Positions 12,201 to 23,896 of a stretch of 64,000 bases of DNA are shown here, piece by piece; within the stretch, counting starts at the first letter, position 1, and each line of letters starts with the position of its first letter. The translations under genes were made by a program, and so were the position numbers. Under the pieces are notes generated by a model. It did not search any database. It saw only the letters and a list, made by a program, of their open reading frames with translations, and was not told the origin of the DNA. The stretch spans positions 186,001 through 250,000 of the forward strand of contig JAIWZP010000008.1 of the NCBI GenBank assembly GCA_025201375.1, given 5' to 3'. Origin of the DNA: Gongronella butleri. Its lineage: Eukaryota > Mucoromycota > Mucoromycetes > Mucorales > Cunninghamellaceae.

Positions 12201-12747
12201 TTATATGGCCATCACGTTGTTGTCCTTGTACACTGTGTATTTATAGGAAAAAGAACAAAATACACTAAAAACACTAAAAATGCTATATCCTCAACTATAC
12301 TTTGGTTGATGTCCGTAATATTTTTTGAACAGCACCCGACAAGCAAGAGCCCAAAGCATATGCAGTCGGTTTGAAGCACGTAAACTCATTCAACACTGAT
12401 GAGCAAAACGGCATCAAAATAAAAACTAGCAACAATTCGATCATCCCTCGTGCTACAACCGTCCAATCTGTGTCGAGTTTGTACCCGGTGTCCTTCTCAT
12501 GGACACTGAAAAAGAACTGAAGATTCGAAGCATCATCATCAGTCACTGAGATCGATCACAAGCGCTTTAAATGCGCAATGGATAAAAAATCTAGGCCTTT
12601 TTTTATAATTGGGATATGTGCAGGGTACAGTGTTGCCTGTGTGTTTTGTGTTGCGTGCTTGTGTGTGGAAAGTGGATGCAATGGGATAAAAATGCATTTG
12701 ATATCATATTACGCTCAAAAAAGTATAAAAAGGCGCAAACGCGGGCT

Positions 12748-15700
12748 TTACAGCAGCATCAAGTCCGTGGCGGATTTGTGCGCGCCGATACGCTCACCGA
12801 CGCGCACGAGTGTTTCAAGGGGCTTTTGGGCGTTTTCCAAGAGATCCGGGTCGAGTTGCACGGTGTCGCGCTCAAAGATGACGACGAGCGTGGATCCGCC
12901 AAATTTGAAGTAGCCGAGCTCGTCGGTGCGCTTGACTGGGACGCCGACAGGCGCCGTCAGGACAATGGAGCCCACCATCATGGCGCCAATGCACACAATG
13001 GCGACTTTGCCAAATTCGGGGGTGTCCATGCGCACAATGGTGCGCGCATTATCGCCAAACACGTCCAGTGTCGTGCGAATGGCCATGGGATTCACTGTGT
13101 AATACTGCCCAGGTAAATGATGGCTTTCTGTGATCACACCATCCACAGGGATATGGAATCTAGAGAATAAAAAAAAAAAGCGAATTAGCAACTGCGCGTG
13201 GCGTCTTTTTTTTTTTTCTTTTTCATTTTGAGCCGTTTACCGATGATAATCCTGGGGTGAGAGGCGGAAGACACAGAGCGAGCCGCCCTGGAAATTCATG
13301 GCATAGGCGACGTCATCCAGGAGCTTTGGCAAGGTAAAGTCCCAGCCCTTGATCCAGATCTTTGTGGCCTGATCGACGGTGTCAAAGGCCATCATGCGGC
13401 TGTCTGCGGCGCTGACAATGACGCGCTGGTCGTCGCGCGACGCGCACGGCCGCGCCGACGGCTTGAGCTTGCGATAAAAGAAATCATTAAAGGTCTTGAA
13501 CGACTCGACGGGCTCGAGCACCTCGGTCATGTCCAATCGGTGGAATTTGATAAACGGCATGATGTCGCGCACACTTGCCGGTGAGTCAAACCGCTTTCCT
13601 TGTCGAATGGTCAGGTTGCCAAGAATGCGCTTGGCTAGAAAATAAAAAAAACGGAAGAAATAAGAAAAAAAAAAAAAAGGATGCAGACAGGCTTGATTTT
13701 TACCTGTTTTTGATTGCACGCCAGTCTTCATGCCCTTGTACACCAGTCGCATGCCAAGGCGAATATACACGCTCATGCGTTCTTCGATCAATTGGCCGCT
13801 TGCGCGGTCTTGGACAATGATATTGGCGTTGTTCTACGCAAAATACATGAAAATTCAGTCTCGACTCCAATCCCATCCTTTTTTTTTTTTTTTTTTTACC
13901 TTGCCAGGCACGTAGCGGCCATAGCCGACCTTGCTGACAAGCTTGACAAACCATCTATGAATTGATGTTGAGCGAAAATGAGTATATAAGAAGCATTTTT
14001 TTCATTTTTTTTTTCGGGAGGGCACTCACTTGCGCTGAGCATATTGCTCTGTGATAAAGTTACCCATGAGGAAGCGATCGACAGTTGTCCAATCGTTGGC
14101 TGCGCAGGTGGCGACGTGGGTGACAATGTCCATTTGCCCGCGACGCGAGAGATTTGGCCTGTGACAAATGGGGCACTCTTTGAGCCGGATGACCTTTTCC
14201 TCGATGGGGCCTTGTGGCGTAGGCGACGACATGGACGCGTCGCGATGCTTGGCATGGTGGCTGGCGGCCGACGATGATGAGGAAGACACAGACATGGGCG
14301 CGTTGAGGCGATGTCGCAGTGGCGATGGCTGGATCAGCTTGGGCGAGGACGAAAGCAAGGATGTCGAAGCCGCCGTTGGCGTCGACAGGGACGGGGACAT
14401 GGGTGCAGATGTCATTGGTGCACGCAGGCCCGAAGTTGGCGATGTGGCCATGGAAGAAGTCGCCGACATGTCTTGCAAATTGTTATACGACAGCGAATTG
14501 GACAGCACAACAGGTGTGCCCGGGCCGCCAAATTGAATTCCGCGCGCGTCACGAAGCGCCTCGACGTCCATGTCGTCATCAATCTCATCTACATCATCGT
14601 CGTCATCGTCGTCTTCGGAAATCGACGATTCCAGCGCGTCCGTAAAGAGCAAATCGTCGTCTTCCGTCTCGGTCGCATCCAATTCCTCCTCCTCGTCCTC
14701 CTCGTCACCAATCAGCATCGTGTTGTCTAGAGAAAAGAGGGAAATGGGTCGGCTACGCGTTTTTTTTCTACCTTTTTTTTTCCTGCTATTTTCTGCTGTT
14801 TTTTTTACCTGGTGCGACGGGCACAGAGTGGGAGCGGACGACGAGGCCTTCGTCGTCATCGTCGAACTCATCGTCATCAAGCCCATCGTCATCGTCATCG
14901 CCAAGATCGCCCTCCTCGTCGTCTAATTCGGGTCGTTTGCCGACCTCGGCATTGAGCATGAAATCCTCGAGGCTCTGCGCCAATTGATCCATGGTGATCT
15001 CGTCTGCATCATTGGCGGGGTTCTTGTGATGGTGGCGCCAGAATTTGTCGAGTGTATCCTCGGTGATGGTGGAACCGAGGCTTTCAAGCATGGCCTGAAC
15101 CTCGAGCTTGCTCATGGTGCCATTCTCGTCAATGTCATAGGTCTTGGCGAGCGCGAGCCAGAACATGCGACGAATCTCGACATAGGGCATGAACTTTGCA
15201 CGGATGGTCAAAGTTGGATTGTGCTTGTTTTGCCATTTGTCGTGTTTAAACATGTTGAGCGGCAGCGTGTGCATGCCCATCTGATCGTCAATGTCGCGCG
15301 TGGTGTTGGCATTGGCAGTGGCATTGGCATTGGTATTGGCATTGGTGATGGTGGCCGTGCTGCTGCTATTGCTGCTGCTGCTCCGGCTGATGGTCGAGGA
15401 CAATGGTATTTGATTCTGCTGCAATTGATTCGACTGCTCAATCATCTGCATGATGGGAATCGACTGTGTTGCCACGAGATCATTGCCTGAGAACTTGTCC
15501 TTGTCATACACTGCAAATTTCAGCGAGTATTTGGCCTCGTTGTGTCGCACGTGGAAAAACAACTTTTCGTTCCACACAGGATTCAAATTGTGTCGAATGG
15601 ACCGCGTTCGAAACGTCGATGCGCCAAACGTCACAATCACAAATGGATCCATATCAAAACTCGTGCGCGTCACTATTTTAAAAGCATCCATCAGCATTTC

Positions 15701-17285
15701 CATTGAGCCAATTTGTCCCATTTGCTATTTTGAATTCTTTTACCATTTTTTTCAGGGGGAAGGTCCTTTGCATGGCAGATTTCCAAAAACATGATTCCCA
15801 CGACATCCGATTTGAATTCCGCAATCAATTCCTTTTGGCGGCGTCGGCGCAGGCGGAGGCGTCGGCGCTTCTTTTTGAGCGGCGAAGGCGACGCAGTGGG
15901 GGACGATGACATACTCTGTGTAGCGCTGCTGGCTAGAGGCGCCTTTGACTTGCGGCGGAAGCGGCGGCCACGAGAAGGCGCAGCAGCAGGGGCAGGTGCA
16001 GGAGGCACGGGGCCAGGTGCAGCAGCAATGGCAGCAGAAGTAGCTGCAAAACTGGTAGCAGCAGCAGCAGCAGCAGACACAGGTGGTTGCTCCTCCGAGG
16101 CAAGAGGGTGCGACGCAAGCAGCAGATCACGCTGCCTCGGTGACGAAGCACCACCGCCGCGATCCGATGATTCACTCTCGTCCTCGGTCAATTGCAATGC
16201 ATCCAAATCAAGGTCATCGGGCTGCTCGGACGACGACGACAGTGGCAATGCCGTAAGACGATGCCACACCATCGACCACGATTTTTCCAAATCATCCACG
16301 CGCGAACCATCCACACCTGACCGCACCACAAGTCCCAATTTGAGCAAAATCTCGCCCACATCTTCGCTGGCTTCGAGTGATTGTGCCTTGCTTTGCTTGC
16401 GAACAAGCCCAAATCGTTGTCGACGACGCCGCTTCGACGTTTGCAGTCCAAACCATGCCGCCTATCATACGTTCATATAAAAAAAACGAATAAATAACGT
16501 ATAAAAAAAAAGGGACAGCGAGCAAAAACGGATGATGAATGCTCAGCCAAAAAGTGGAATGATTGTGTTACATTGTTTGTGGGGGCATCCAATGCCGTCA
16601 AATCTTGCAGCGAGAAGCGACATTGGCCCAAAAACACAGATTTAAAGCGATCCTTGCTACAGACGGTGATGGAGATGCCGTGTGTGAGCGCAATTTGTCT
16701 ACGCCGGCGGCCTAGAATCGCGTCCAATGGGAAATCAAACGTCGTTGCCCATTCGGGATCATACGTCTGCTTGATGGCATGCGTGCGTTGGCGCTGACCG
16801 GCGCAGCTGACAATGGCGTACGGATTGCAGGAGGATTCCTATAAAAAAAATTAATAAAAAAAAAAGAGAGAATGAGCGCCCCCCAAAGGGAATGCAAGGG
16901 GGTGGTGCGTGGGTGCGTGCGCCTCTCTCTCTCACACACACACACACTGAAACAGGCGGGTGATCCGTCTATTTTTTTTTTCTTCCTTTATTACCTCGTT
17001 GGCCAGGCGGCGCGCACCGGTGACAACCAGGCGAATAATAAGCTTGCTTGGGTCAATGGGCACCTCCTCCCATGCACTCAATTTTTGCTGCTGGCGCTTC
17101 TGCTGAGCTCGGTGCAACCACTTTTGGCTGTTGCTACGCGGAAACAGGCTCAATTTGCGCTTCGACGCCGACGTGGGTGACGACAATGGCGATTCGGCCT
17201 CTGCGCGCGGCGACACTGGCGCTGACCCGACACTACGCACAGGATCTCGGGCAACACCACGGTCTGGTATCTTGTCGTCGGGCAT
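12748..17285 (-). CDS. Type II phosphatidylserine decarboxylase (PSD2-like) with C2 and EF-hand domains, 1275 aa
   Basis: Decarboxylates phosphatidylserine to phosphatidylethanolamine on endomembranes (Golgi/vacuole side in yeast Psd2). Nine exons: 16995-17285, 16572-16838, 15744-16461, 14809-15672, 14030-14726, 13900-13954, 13704-13833, 13241-13634, 12748-13159 (3828 nt, in frame). Domain order: a first C2 domain (about 80-185), a basic and low-complexity linker, a second C2 domain (about 400-490, with TSFDMDPFVIV), an EF-hand with the full 12-residue loop DIDENGTMSKLE (606-617), a very acidic Asp/Glu linker, a CPICHRP...HVATCA metal-binding-like motif, then the decarboxylase core. The core has SAADSRMM, DYHRFHIPVDG and the self-cleavage motif GGST (Ser1228 would form the pyruvoyl group). 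GGST rather than LGST fits the PSD2 branch. The call is firm; the Ser/Asn-rich segments are of unknown use. Confidence 0.95.
16924..16946. repeat. CT/CA microsatellite in a PSD2 intron
   Basis: A (CT)n run passes into a (CA)n run inside the first intron (16839-16994) of the phosphatidylserine decarboxylase gene. Confidence 0.85.
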
Positions 17286-17592
17286 AACAACGGGGATCGG
17301 CTCAAAACAAAGAAAAAATTAAGAAAAAGAGAGAAAAAAATGATAAAAAAGGGAAAGAAAAAAGACGCAAAAGGGACCCTTCAAAAAAGTTCCCGTTCGC
17401 CCCATCTCATGAGCTTAAATTCGGCCTGCCACTCCGCCTTTATGATGTCACGCCCAAAAGTGGCCACGGCCTGCGTGGCGCCTCAAAATTTCCCTGAGCC
17501 TAATTACCCGTTTTGCCTCTCTTGCTTGGGTCCCCCTCATCTTAAAAAATAAAAAGAAAAAAATAGCGCAGCAATTGACCTGCTTTTTCTTT

Positions 17593-19126
17593 TTATTGCT
17601 TCAAGTCCTTGATTTGCTTGATCAAAAAGGCCTTTTCGTCGTTGAATTGATCATCATCTATGCGAAACAAAAAGAAAAAAAGGAGACGTGCGTGTGAGTG
17701 CTCGGACATTGGTCAAATGGAGCCGATCGACCCGACACTCTGGGCCAAACAAAAGCATTTCTAACTTATTTGCCTCTTTTTGTTTTTACCTTGTCTATCA
17801 TTGTGGAAATTGTCTAAAAAGACAATCAATTTCTCTCGATTCTTGAGCAGGATATCCAAAATGGGCTTGTTCTTGCTAGGATTGGCCACAAAGACCTGGA
17901 AAAAAAAGGGAAAAAACGCGGTCGACGCGACGCGTGACACCATGCGTGATCAGATCACAACCTCTTGCCTTTTTGTTTTTTTTTTCTGCGTATACCTTGA
18001 AGACATGGAACGCCTCAAACTGGATATTTCTGCTCTTGTCGCGTAGCAGGTTCATCATCAGCTTGAGATTGTCGGCATTGCTAATGTAACGCGTCATCAC
18101 GTTAAAATTGGTTCGGTCTAGCAGGATCTCGCCAAGCAATTTGAGCGATTGGCGCTTGGTGACATAGTTTTCCGAGACCAGCAGACGCTTATAGTGATCA
18201 AAGAACTGGGGAAAAGAGAGAATGAATGAGCCTGGTGTCGATCATCGTTGCCATCCATTGGCCTGGCGCCTTTTTTTTTTTTTACCTCGTCATAATTGGC
18301 GTCCAGGTACTCGGCAACCATGGGCTTGTGCTTGGTGAGGATATCTTTGAACGAGGCAAACGCGTCCGAGGCAATGTCAAAGGTGGACATCTCGACATAG
18401 TCGAAAAAGAGATAAAAGTGCTTGGAACTCAAGATGATCTTGGCCAGCGCCTCATGCCGCAAGCACTCGCGCAGAATCAGGCCGCAATTGAGCGCCACCT
18501 CGGGCTTTTCGTACCCCTTGAGCAGGGTGAACAGGATATCTTCGCGCTTGCACAGGTATTCCACCGTCGGCGACCGCGTGCCAATCGACCGACGTAATAG
18601 ATAGTTGAAAATTTGCGCCACGTCCTTCTTGGCCTGACGATAAAAAACAATAAAAAAAAGAGCTATGAGACGCGTCGTCGTGGCGTCGCCAAAATCCGCC
18701 CTCGTACCTCAAATTCAAACTTTTGGATATTCAAAATCATGAGCTGTAGCAGGTCATTGCTGTACACCTCCTGTGCCAGCTGCGCGACTAGGTCCGGGTT
18801 GGGCTCGCTTTCTAAAAAGAATAAAGGTATACCAGCCATTGAGCGCAAAACGCGACGAAAACAAGCAAAATCGGGCCCTGGCACTTACCAAAAATGACAT
18901 TCTTCATGGCCACCAGGTATTTTGACACATCTTCACTCGCCTATCGGTCAACAATGAGAAAAAAGAGGGAGCGTCAGCTCACTGACAACAAAAAGATAAA
19001 AATAAAACGTGAACAAAAGCGTACCTTGCGACGGTCCGGCCCATCCAGCTTGTTTATGGCGTCCTTGAGGTGCTTTGCCAGATCGTGCGGAGTCTTTTGC
19101 TTCGACTTGAATATGTTGAAGTTCAT
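17593..19126 (-). CDS. Mo25/Hym1 (CAB39) scaffold protein, 328 aa
   Basis: Armadillo-like scaffold that activates GCK/STE20-type kinases; in fungi it belongs to the RAM (Cbk1/Orb6) polarity and cell-separation pathway. Seven exons: 19025-19126, 18889-18940, 18708-18811, 18286-18633, 17996-18205, 17790-17895, 17593-17657 (987 nt, in frame). Family-defining blocks are nearly unchanged: [72 protein letters not shown] and the C-terminal [15 protein letters not shown]. The length equals that of family members, and the start ([12 protein letters not shown]) matches the usual Mo25 N-terminus. The stop lies 307 bp upstream of the PSD2 start, same strand, so PSD2 transcription begins right after this gene. 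Confidence 0.97.
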
Positions 19127-20429
19127 TCTGAAAGGATGATGCCGAGAAGGATGGCCTTAGGGAGCAAGACGAGAAAAGAAAAGCGCGGAGAAGAGGGAGA
19201 CGCACAAAAAAAAAAAAGTGTGGAAAGAGAGAGAGAGGAAAAAAAAAGCAGAAAAGCAAAAAAAGGAGAGGCCACCTCATGCCCGGCAAGTCCGGTCGCC
19301 GCGTTTCCCTGTCTCTGAATGGACCCTCGCCCCCTTCTTCCTCCCCTTTTCGCAACCTATGGGAAACCTCAATGCCCATCACAAGGGCCCCCACGCAACT
19401 CTCTTTTCGGCACAGTAAAAAGATCAACGTGCAGACAATACCATCCCCACCTGCATGCCTCGCTCCCTTTCCCCGCTAAAATCGCAAAATATGCTCAAAA
19501 TCATAAACACGGCGACGAATATGCTTCACTTTATCATCTATTGAGAAATCATAATCAACGAGTAAAAAAGACAGGTCACTGCTGCGGAAACAATCTCGGG
19601 CAGCAAAGTGGTTGCCACAGATCAGAAAAAAAGCAAACGTTGCAAATGCTCGTATGCTCCCCACCATCATGTAATACTGTAAGCCGATCTCAATTTGCTG
19701 CGCACGTGCGCAGCACGCGACTAACGATATACCTAAAACATCAGGGGCAAATTTGACGCGCATCAGCGCAAGCGCAATTGGGTCTGCATGTCAAAATGTG
19801 AAATAACACGAAATTGTGAATTTGCTATCATACTGTAGCGTCACAGTGATTCGAGCTCTCGCAAAACTTGACATTATTGTTGGATTTCAACGCCAGGCCT
19901 GCACATGATTCAACTTTGGGACCGTTTGAGCGACTTTGTCCAGAAGGCAATATGAGGTTACTTTTGGAAGCGGCAAGCTCACAGGCACAAAAAGCGGAAA
20001 ACTTGGTGTCCAAAATGACATCAAACTTTACACATAAAAGTTGACACGGAGAAAGCGAGAAACCAATCAACGAATCAAGCAAGATTGCAAGAAAAGCGCC
20101 CAAAAAATTATGATATCATAATGCGTCCATGCGGGCAGCAACGAGCGGGTAACAGCTAACAACAACAACAACACCACCAACCACCCAAATACCTACAGTA
20201 TGATATGATGATACAGTACAGTATCATGAAGAATTTTTCCAAAACTCGAAAAAACATTTCACCACCAAGAATTCATTGCAGCGCCAGTGCGCCACGCACG
20301 AAACTTTCCCACCTTACTGTTGTAATCTGTAGGATTTGTTGGATGATCCTTTCTTTTCAGAAATAAATTATCATACTGCAATTAAACCCTCGATATGATT
20401 CTAACTGAAACTATTGTACTGTATCATCA

Positions 20430-20570
20430 ATCGGCTGGCTCGGCGACAAAATTAACATTGCTGAAAATGTGGCTGCTGCAGCAGCTCGCTCGTTTTGTAC
20501 AGTAAAAAATCATTTCGCGGTGAAATCGTGCATTCGTCGTGCTTCAAAGCTTCATCAATCATCGCGAAAT
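20430..20570. repeat. Dispersed repeat R2, copy 1
   Basis: This matches 58945-59065 in the same orientation. Shared blocks are ATTGCTGAAAATGTGGCT / ATTGCTGAAAATCTGGCT and a TACAGTAAAA tract leading to CATTTCGCG(G/A)T(G/A)AAATCGTGC. Confidence 0.65.
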
Positions 20571-20769
20571 TTTACAACGTGAACGCTCCTCGCGCGTGCG
20601 TTGATTTTATGATACAGTAAAAATCATTAAAAATCAGAAGGTCAATCAGCCGAGCGATTTGTCGACAATTTTGAATTTTTGGCAAAAAATTTTTAAAGAT
20701 TTTCACAAATCAAATATTATTGTACCGGTAAAAACTACTGTACCGTACCGTACAATGCATGACTACTTT

Positions 20770-21875
20770 TGTCGTTTTGTGCGCTTGCAAAATCGGATCA
20801 AACTTTTGATTTATTTTCAAATCCCATTTTCTCGACAGCGAAAAGGGAGACTCACGGCGACTTTACTGTAACATGTCGAAAGCAGCTGTTGAATCTCTAT
20901 CGAATGAGACCAGTTTCATTGATGGATGGCTAGAACTCGCAGAAAAAAATCACTTTTTCAGCAAAATCTTTGATTGCCATTTGCTCGACAACGGTCTAAA
21001 TAATCGACGGCCAATTTTTTTTATTGCAGTTTTACTATAAACACATGGGGCAAAGCATCTAATGGGATGACCGGCCGCGCGCTACAGTACTGTACTGTAG
21101 TAGCTTTGATTTTAACTTTTTTGCATCGGCCATTTCACCGGCCAGCAGCCCACTCAGCGCATAAAAATATGCAAATAAAAAAATAAAATACAAAAAAATA
21201 AAAATTCGATGCAATCCACGCACCTTAATTTGGAAGTGTCAAACCTTAAATTTTTGCAAACAATTCGCACCGAAGTAAGCAGTTTTCTCAGTCGATCGCC
21301 GTTCATGCATTACTCTTTGGGCTTTTTTCTTAATAAGGTGGGGCGACCTGCCATTTTGTCTCCCAATGGCAAATTGTCGGAATTACCTGTTTGGAATGCA
21401 TTGAACACTCGGAGTTCGAAAATTTTCAAATTAGGCATTTTCTGAGATTGAAAAATGTGACCCCTGAGTGACCCGCTGACCCCTGAATTTTTTAAAAGGC
21501 GGTGGTACAGTAGCGCTTTGGGGGTTTAAGCTTTTTTGTTGCAAATTTCGCGGTTCGCGCTGAATTCGATGCAGCTCATTTTGAGCGGGGTCGACCATGC
21601 AGGTGGACAGATGAATGTACTGTAAAATAAAAAAATAGGAGGTTTTTGGCATTTTCGAGTCCAAAAAAATCGGGCGGACGCGCGGACCCGTCGTCGCGAG
21701 CACTGGTGGGCCGTCGTTCGTGCTACTGTATGACGAAATTGTCATCGGGGGGCAGGTACTGTACAGTAGGCTGTATGATAAAATAATTTCTGGAAGCATA
21801 GCAGGCCGGCAAAAAAGTCTGAAAAACGCGCTTTTTGGTGTTTACCGTAAAACATTAAAAGGTGTGTACGTTTTT
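20770..21875. repeat. Dispersed repeat R1, copy A
   Basis: This is the longest copy of a family also seen at 38745-39830, 43540-43835 (3' part), 59860-60530 and, inverted, 60600-61260. Landmarks: CTGTTGAATCTCTATCGA, CAAAGCATCTAATGGGATGA, GCAGCCCACTCAGC, ATCCACGCACCTTAATTTGG, CTCAGTCGATCG and GGGTCGACCATGCAGGTGG. Copies differ by many substitutions plus extra ACTGTA-type words. No intact open frame, so class unknown. Confidence 0.85.
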
Positions 21876-22826
21876 ACAGTATGCAGTGTATCATAGTGCG
21901 AAACTACTGCAAGCATTCAAGTGACAGCACGCGTCAGGTACAGTAGGTACTGTCTCCAGTCTCCTGAGATTAAAAATGAGACGGACCAGGGACCACGGAC
22001 CAGGCACGTTACCGGTATGTAGACATCATTTGTAAAAAATGCAAAAAAAAGGTCGAATTTTTAGCTTCATTGGCTCTTTATTTTTGTTACCATGTCACAT
22101 CCAAGAACTAGAATGGCTAATGACATTCTGGCAAATATGCTCTACCAGTACAGTACATCTAGCTGTGCGTGGTCGAGCGATCGTTGAGCCGAAAAGGCAC
22201 ACAGATGCATCAAAAAATTGAAAATTCAGATTTGTAGCGGCTACAGTAGTCCTTCTTTCTTGGCGCTGTATAGCATAAAAGCATGTAAAAAAAGTGGAAA
22301 AGATGGTGTGCTCCACAACATATGATAGTACCGTTCTATGTACAGTACAGTAAAACCGAGAGAAACAAACGGCAAAAGGAACGAGAAACGAAAAAAAAAA
22401 CGCGAAAAATCGGTATTTCGATAGTGTGCGATGCTTTTTAGGCCTTGTTCCGCCTTGAATCCAGTTCCTGTCCATGCATTTTGTGCATGGTACAAAGACG
22501 GGCTAGCAGGAATGAAATGATGGACCGGGAAATATGAGAAATGGGCAAATGGGCTAAAATAAAAGGCACGTTCGCGGTCGTACACGGTGAGTTTTTCATC
22601 GAAATGTCTGGAAAAGGGGGGCAAGGGGCGGGTTTGACAGGCGGGCACTGAAATTGGCGATGACGTTGAAAGGGCTTGGACCCGAATGTTTTTCAATGTT
22701 TTTTTCTTTCTTCCCCCCCTTCTTTTTCTTTGTTTGCTGCTTTTTCTTTGTTCACTACTTTTTTTTCTCTTTTCTTTGTTTCCTCTCTCTCTTTCCACTG
22801 CTTTTACCCCCCCTTTTTATCACTCA

Positions 22827-23859
22827 ATGACCACTAACATGAACTTTGGACCCGAATGGTGAGTGGGTCGCACCAGGTGTGGGAATTTTGGGCTTGTCTG
22901 ACAGGACGTTTTGCTATTTTTTTCTCTTTGTTTTCCTCGTTAGGATGCGCGAGGTTGGCACGACCGACAGCAAGACCACGGCGACCCTCAAGTACTCGAA
23001 AGAGTTTATGCTGAGCTTGTACCGCCCTAGCGATGCACCGCAGCATCTGGACCCTGTGCCGTACGCGACGTCGCAAGATCCAGTGCAGCCGTTGGCGTTT
23101 GTCGACGTCTCCGAGGAAGAGAAACGAGTAAGCCAAATGGTTCTTTGTCTTACAAACGACCAATGGAGCGTGATTCTCATCTTTTTTTTTTTTTTTTTAA
23201 AAAAAAAATCTAGTTGCTCAATGGGCCTGTCCACGTCGAGGCGCCGCGCACGTTCCGTGTCCCGCAGGACAAGCGCCATCATGATCGCCCTCAGCAACAA
23301 CAATGGTCGCGAGGTAAACAATTAAAAAAAAAAGCGCGTGTGTGTCTGATGTGCCTTTTTTTTAAAAAAAATAGCTCGACGTGCCGACGGTGTGGACAAT
23401 CGGTTTGGCCAAGGCAACACGGTCAAGGAGACACCATTCCAGTGGTTCTACCGTGATCCGACGGGCAAGGTGCAAGGCCCGTTTGGCGGCGACGACATGA
23501 AGGGGTGGTACAAGGCAGGTTTCTTTGGTCCGACGCTGATGATCCGACGCGAGGACCAGGAGCAATTCGAGCCGCTCGCGTCGTGGGCCATCAAGATTGG
23601 GAACGAGGATGAGATGTTCACGAGTCGTGCGCCTGTGCTTGGTGCGCCGCCCGGGATGCCGTCGACGGCGGCGGGTCCGCCTAGCAACCCACTTTTGGCT
23701 GGCGCTCCCGGCGGTGTGAATCCGATCTTGACGACGGGTGGGTGGACGCCGGATCGCTGGATGACGAATGCGTCGCCTTTGGACCTGTTCCAGCAACAGC
23801 AGCAGCAGCAGCAGCAATGGCAGCAGCAGGCCGCTCTTTTCCAGCAGCAGCTGCAGCAA

Positions 23860-23896
<37 letters not shown>

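Larger units (their letters stand above)
10704..12747. other. Convergent intergenic region holding repeat R3 copy 1
   Basis: This lies between the 3' ends of the C9orf72-like gene (+) and the phosphatidylserine decarboxylase gene (-). It is AT-rich. Apart from the polyadenylation signal near 10804 and the R3 repeat copy, nothing gene-like is seen; short open frames show no family motifs. Confidence 0.6.
19127..22826. other. AT-rich repeat island between divergent genes
   Basis: About 3.7 kb lies between the Mo25 (-) and GYF (+) starts. From about 19,670 it is dense in TACAGTA/TACTGTA and GATATCAT/ATGATAC words and holds copies of repeats R1 and R2. The last 150 nt before 22827 are CT-rich, like the leaders of other genes here. 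No protein-coding content is recognised. Confidence 0.7.

Noticed and set aside
22241..22798. 185-codon minus-strand frame upstream of the GYF gene
   Set aside because: It is the antisense of the CT-rich leader and repeat sequence, giving Lys/Arg/Glu-rich and Phe-rich low complexity.
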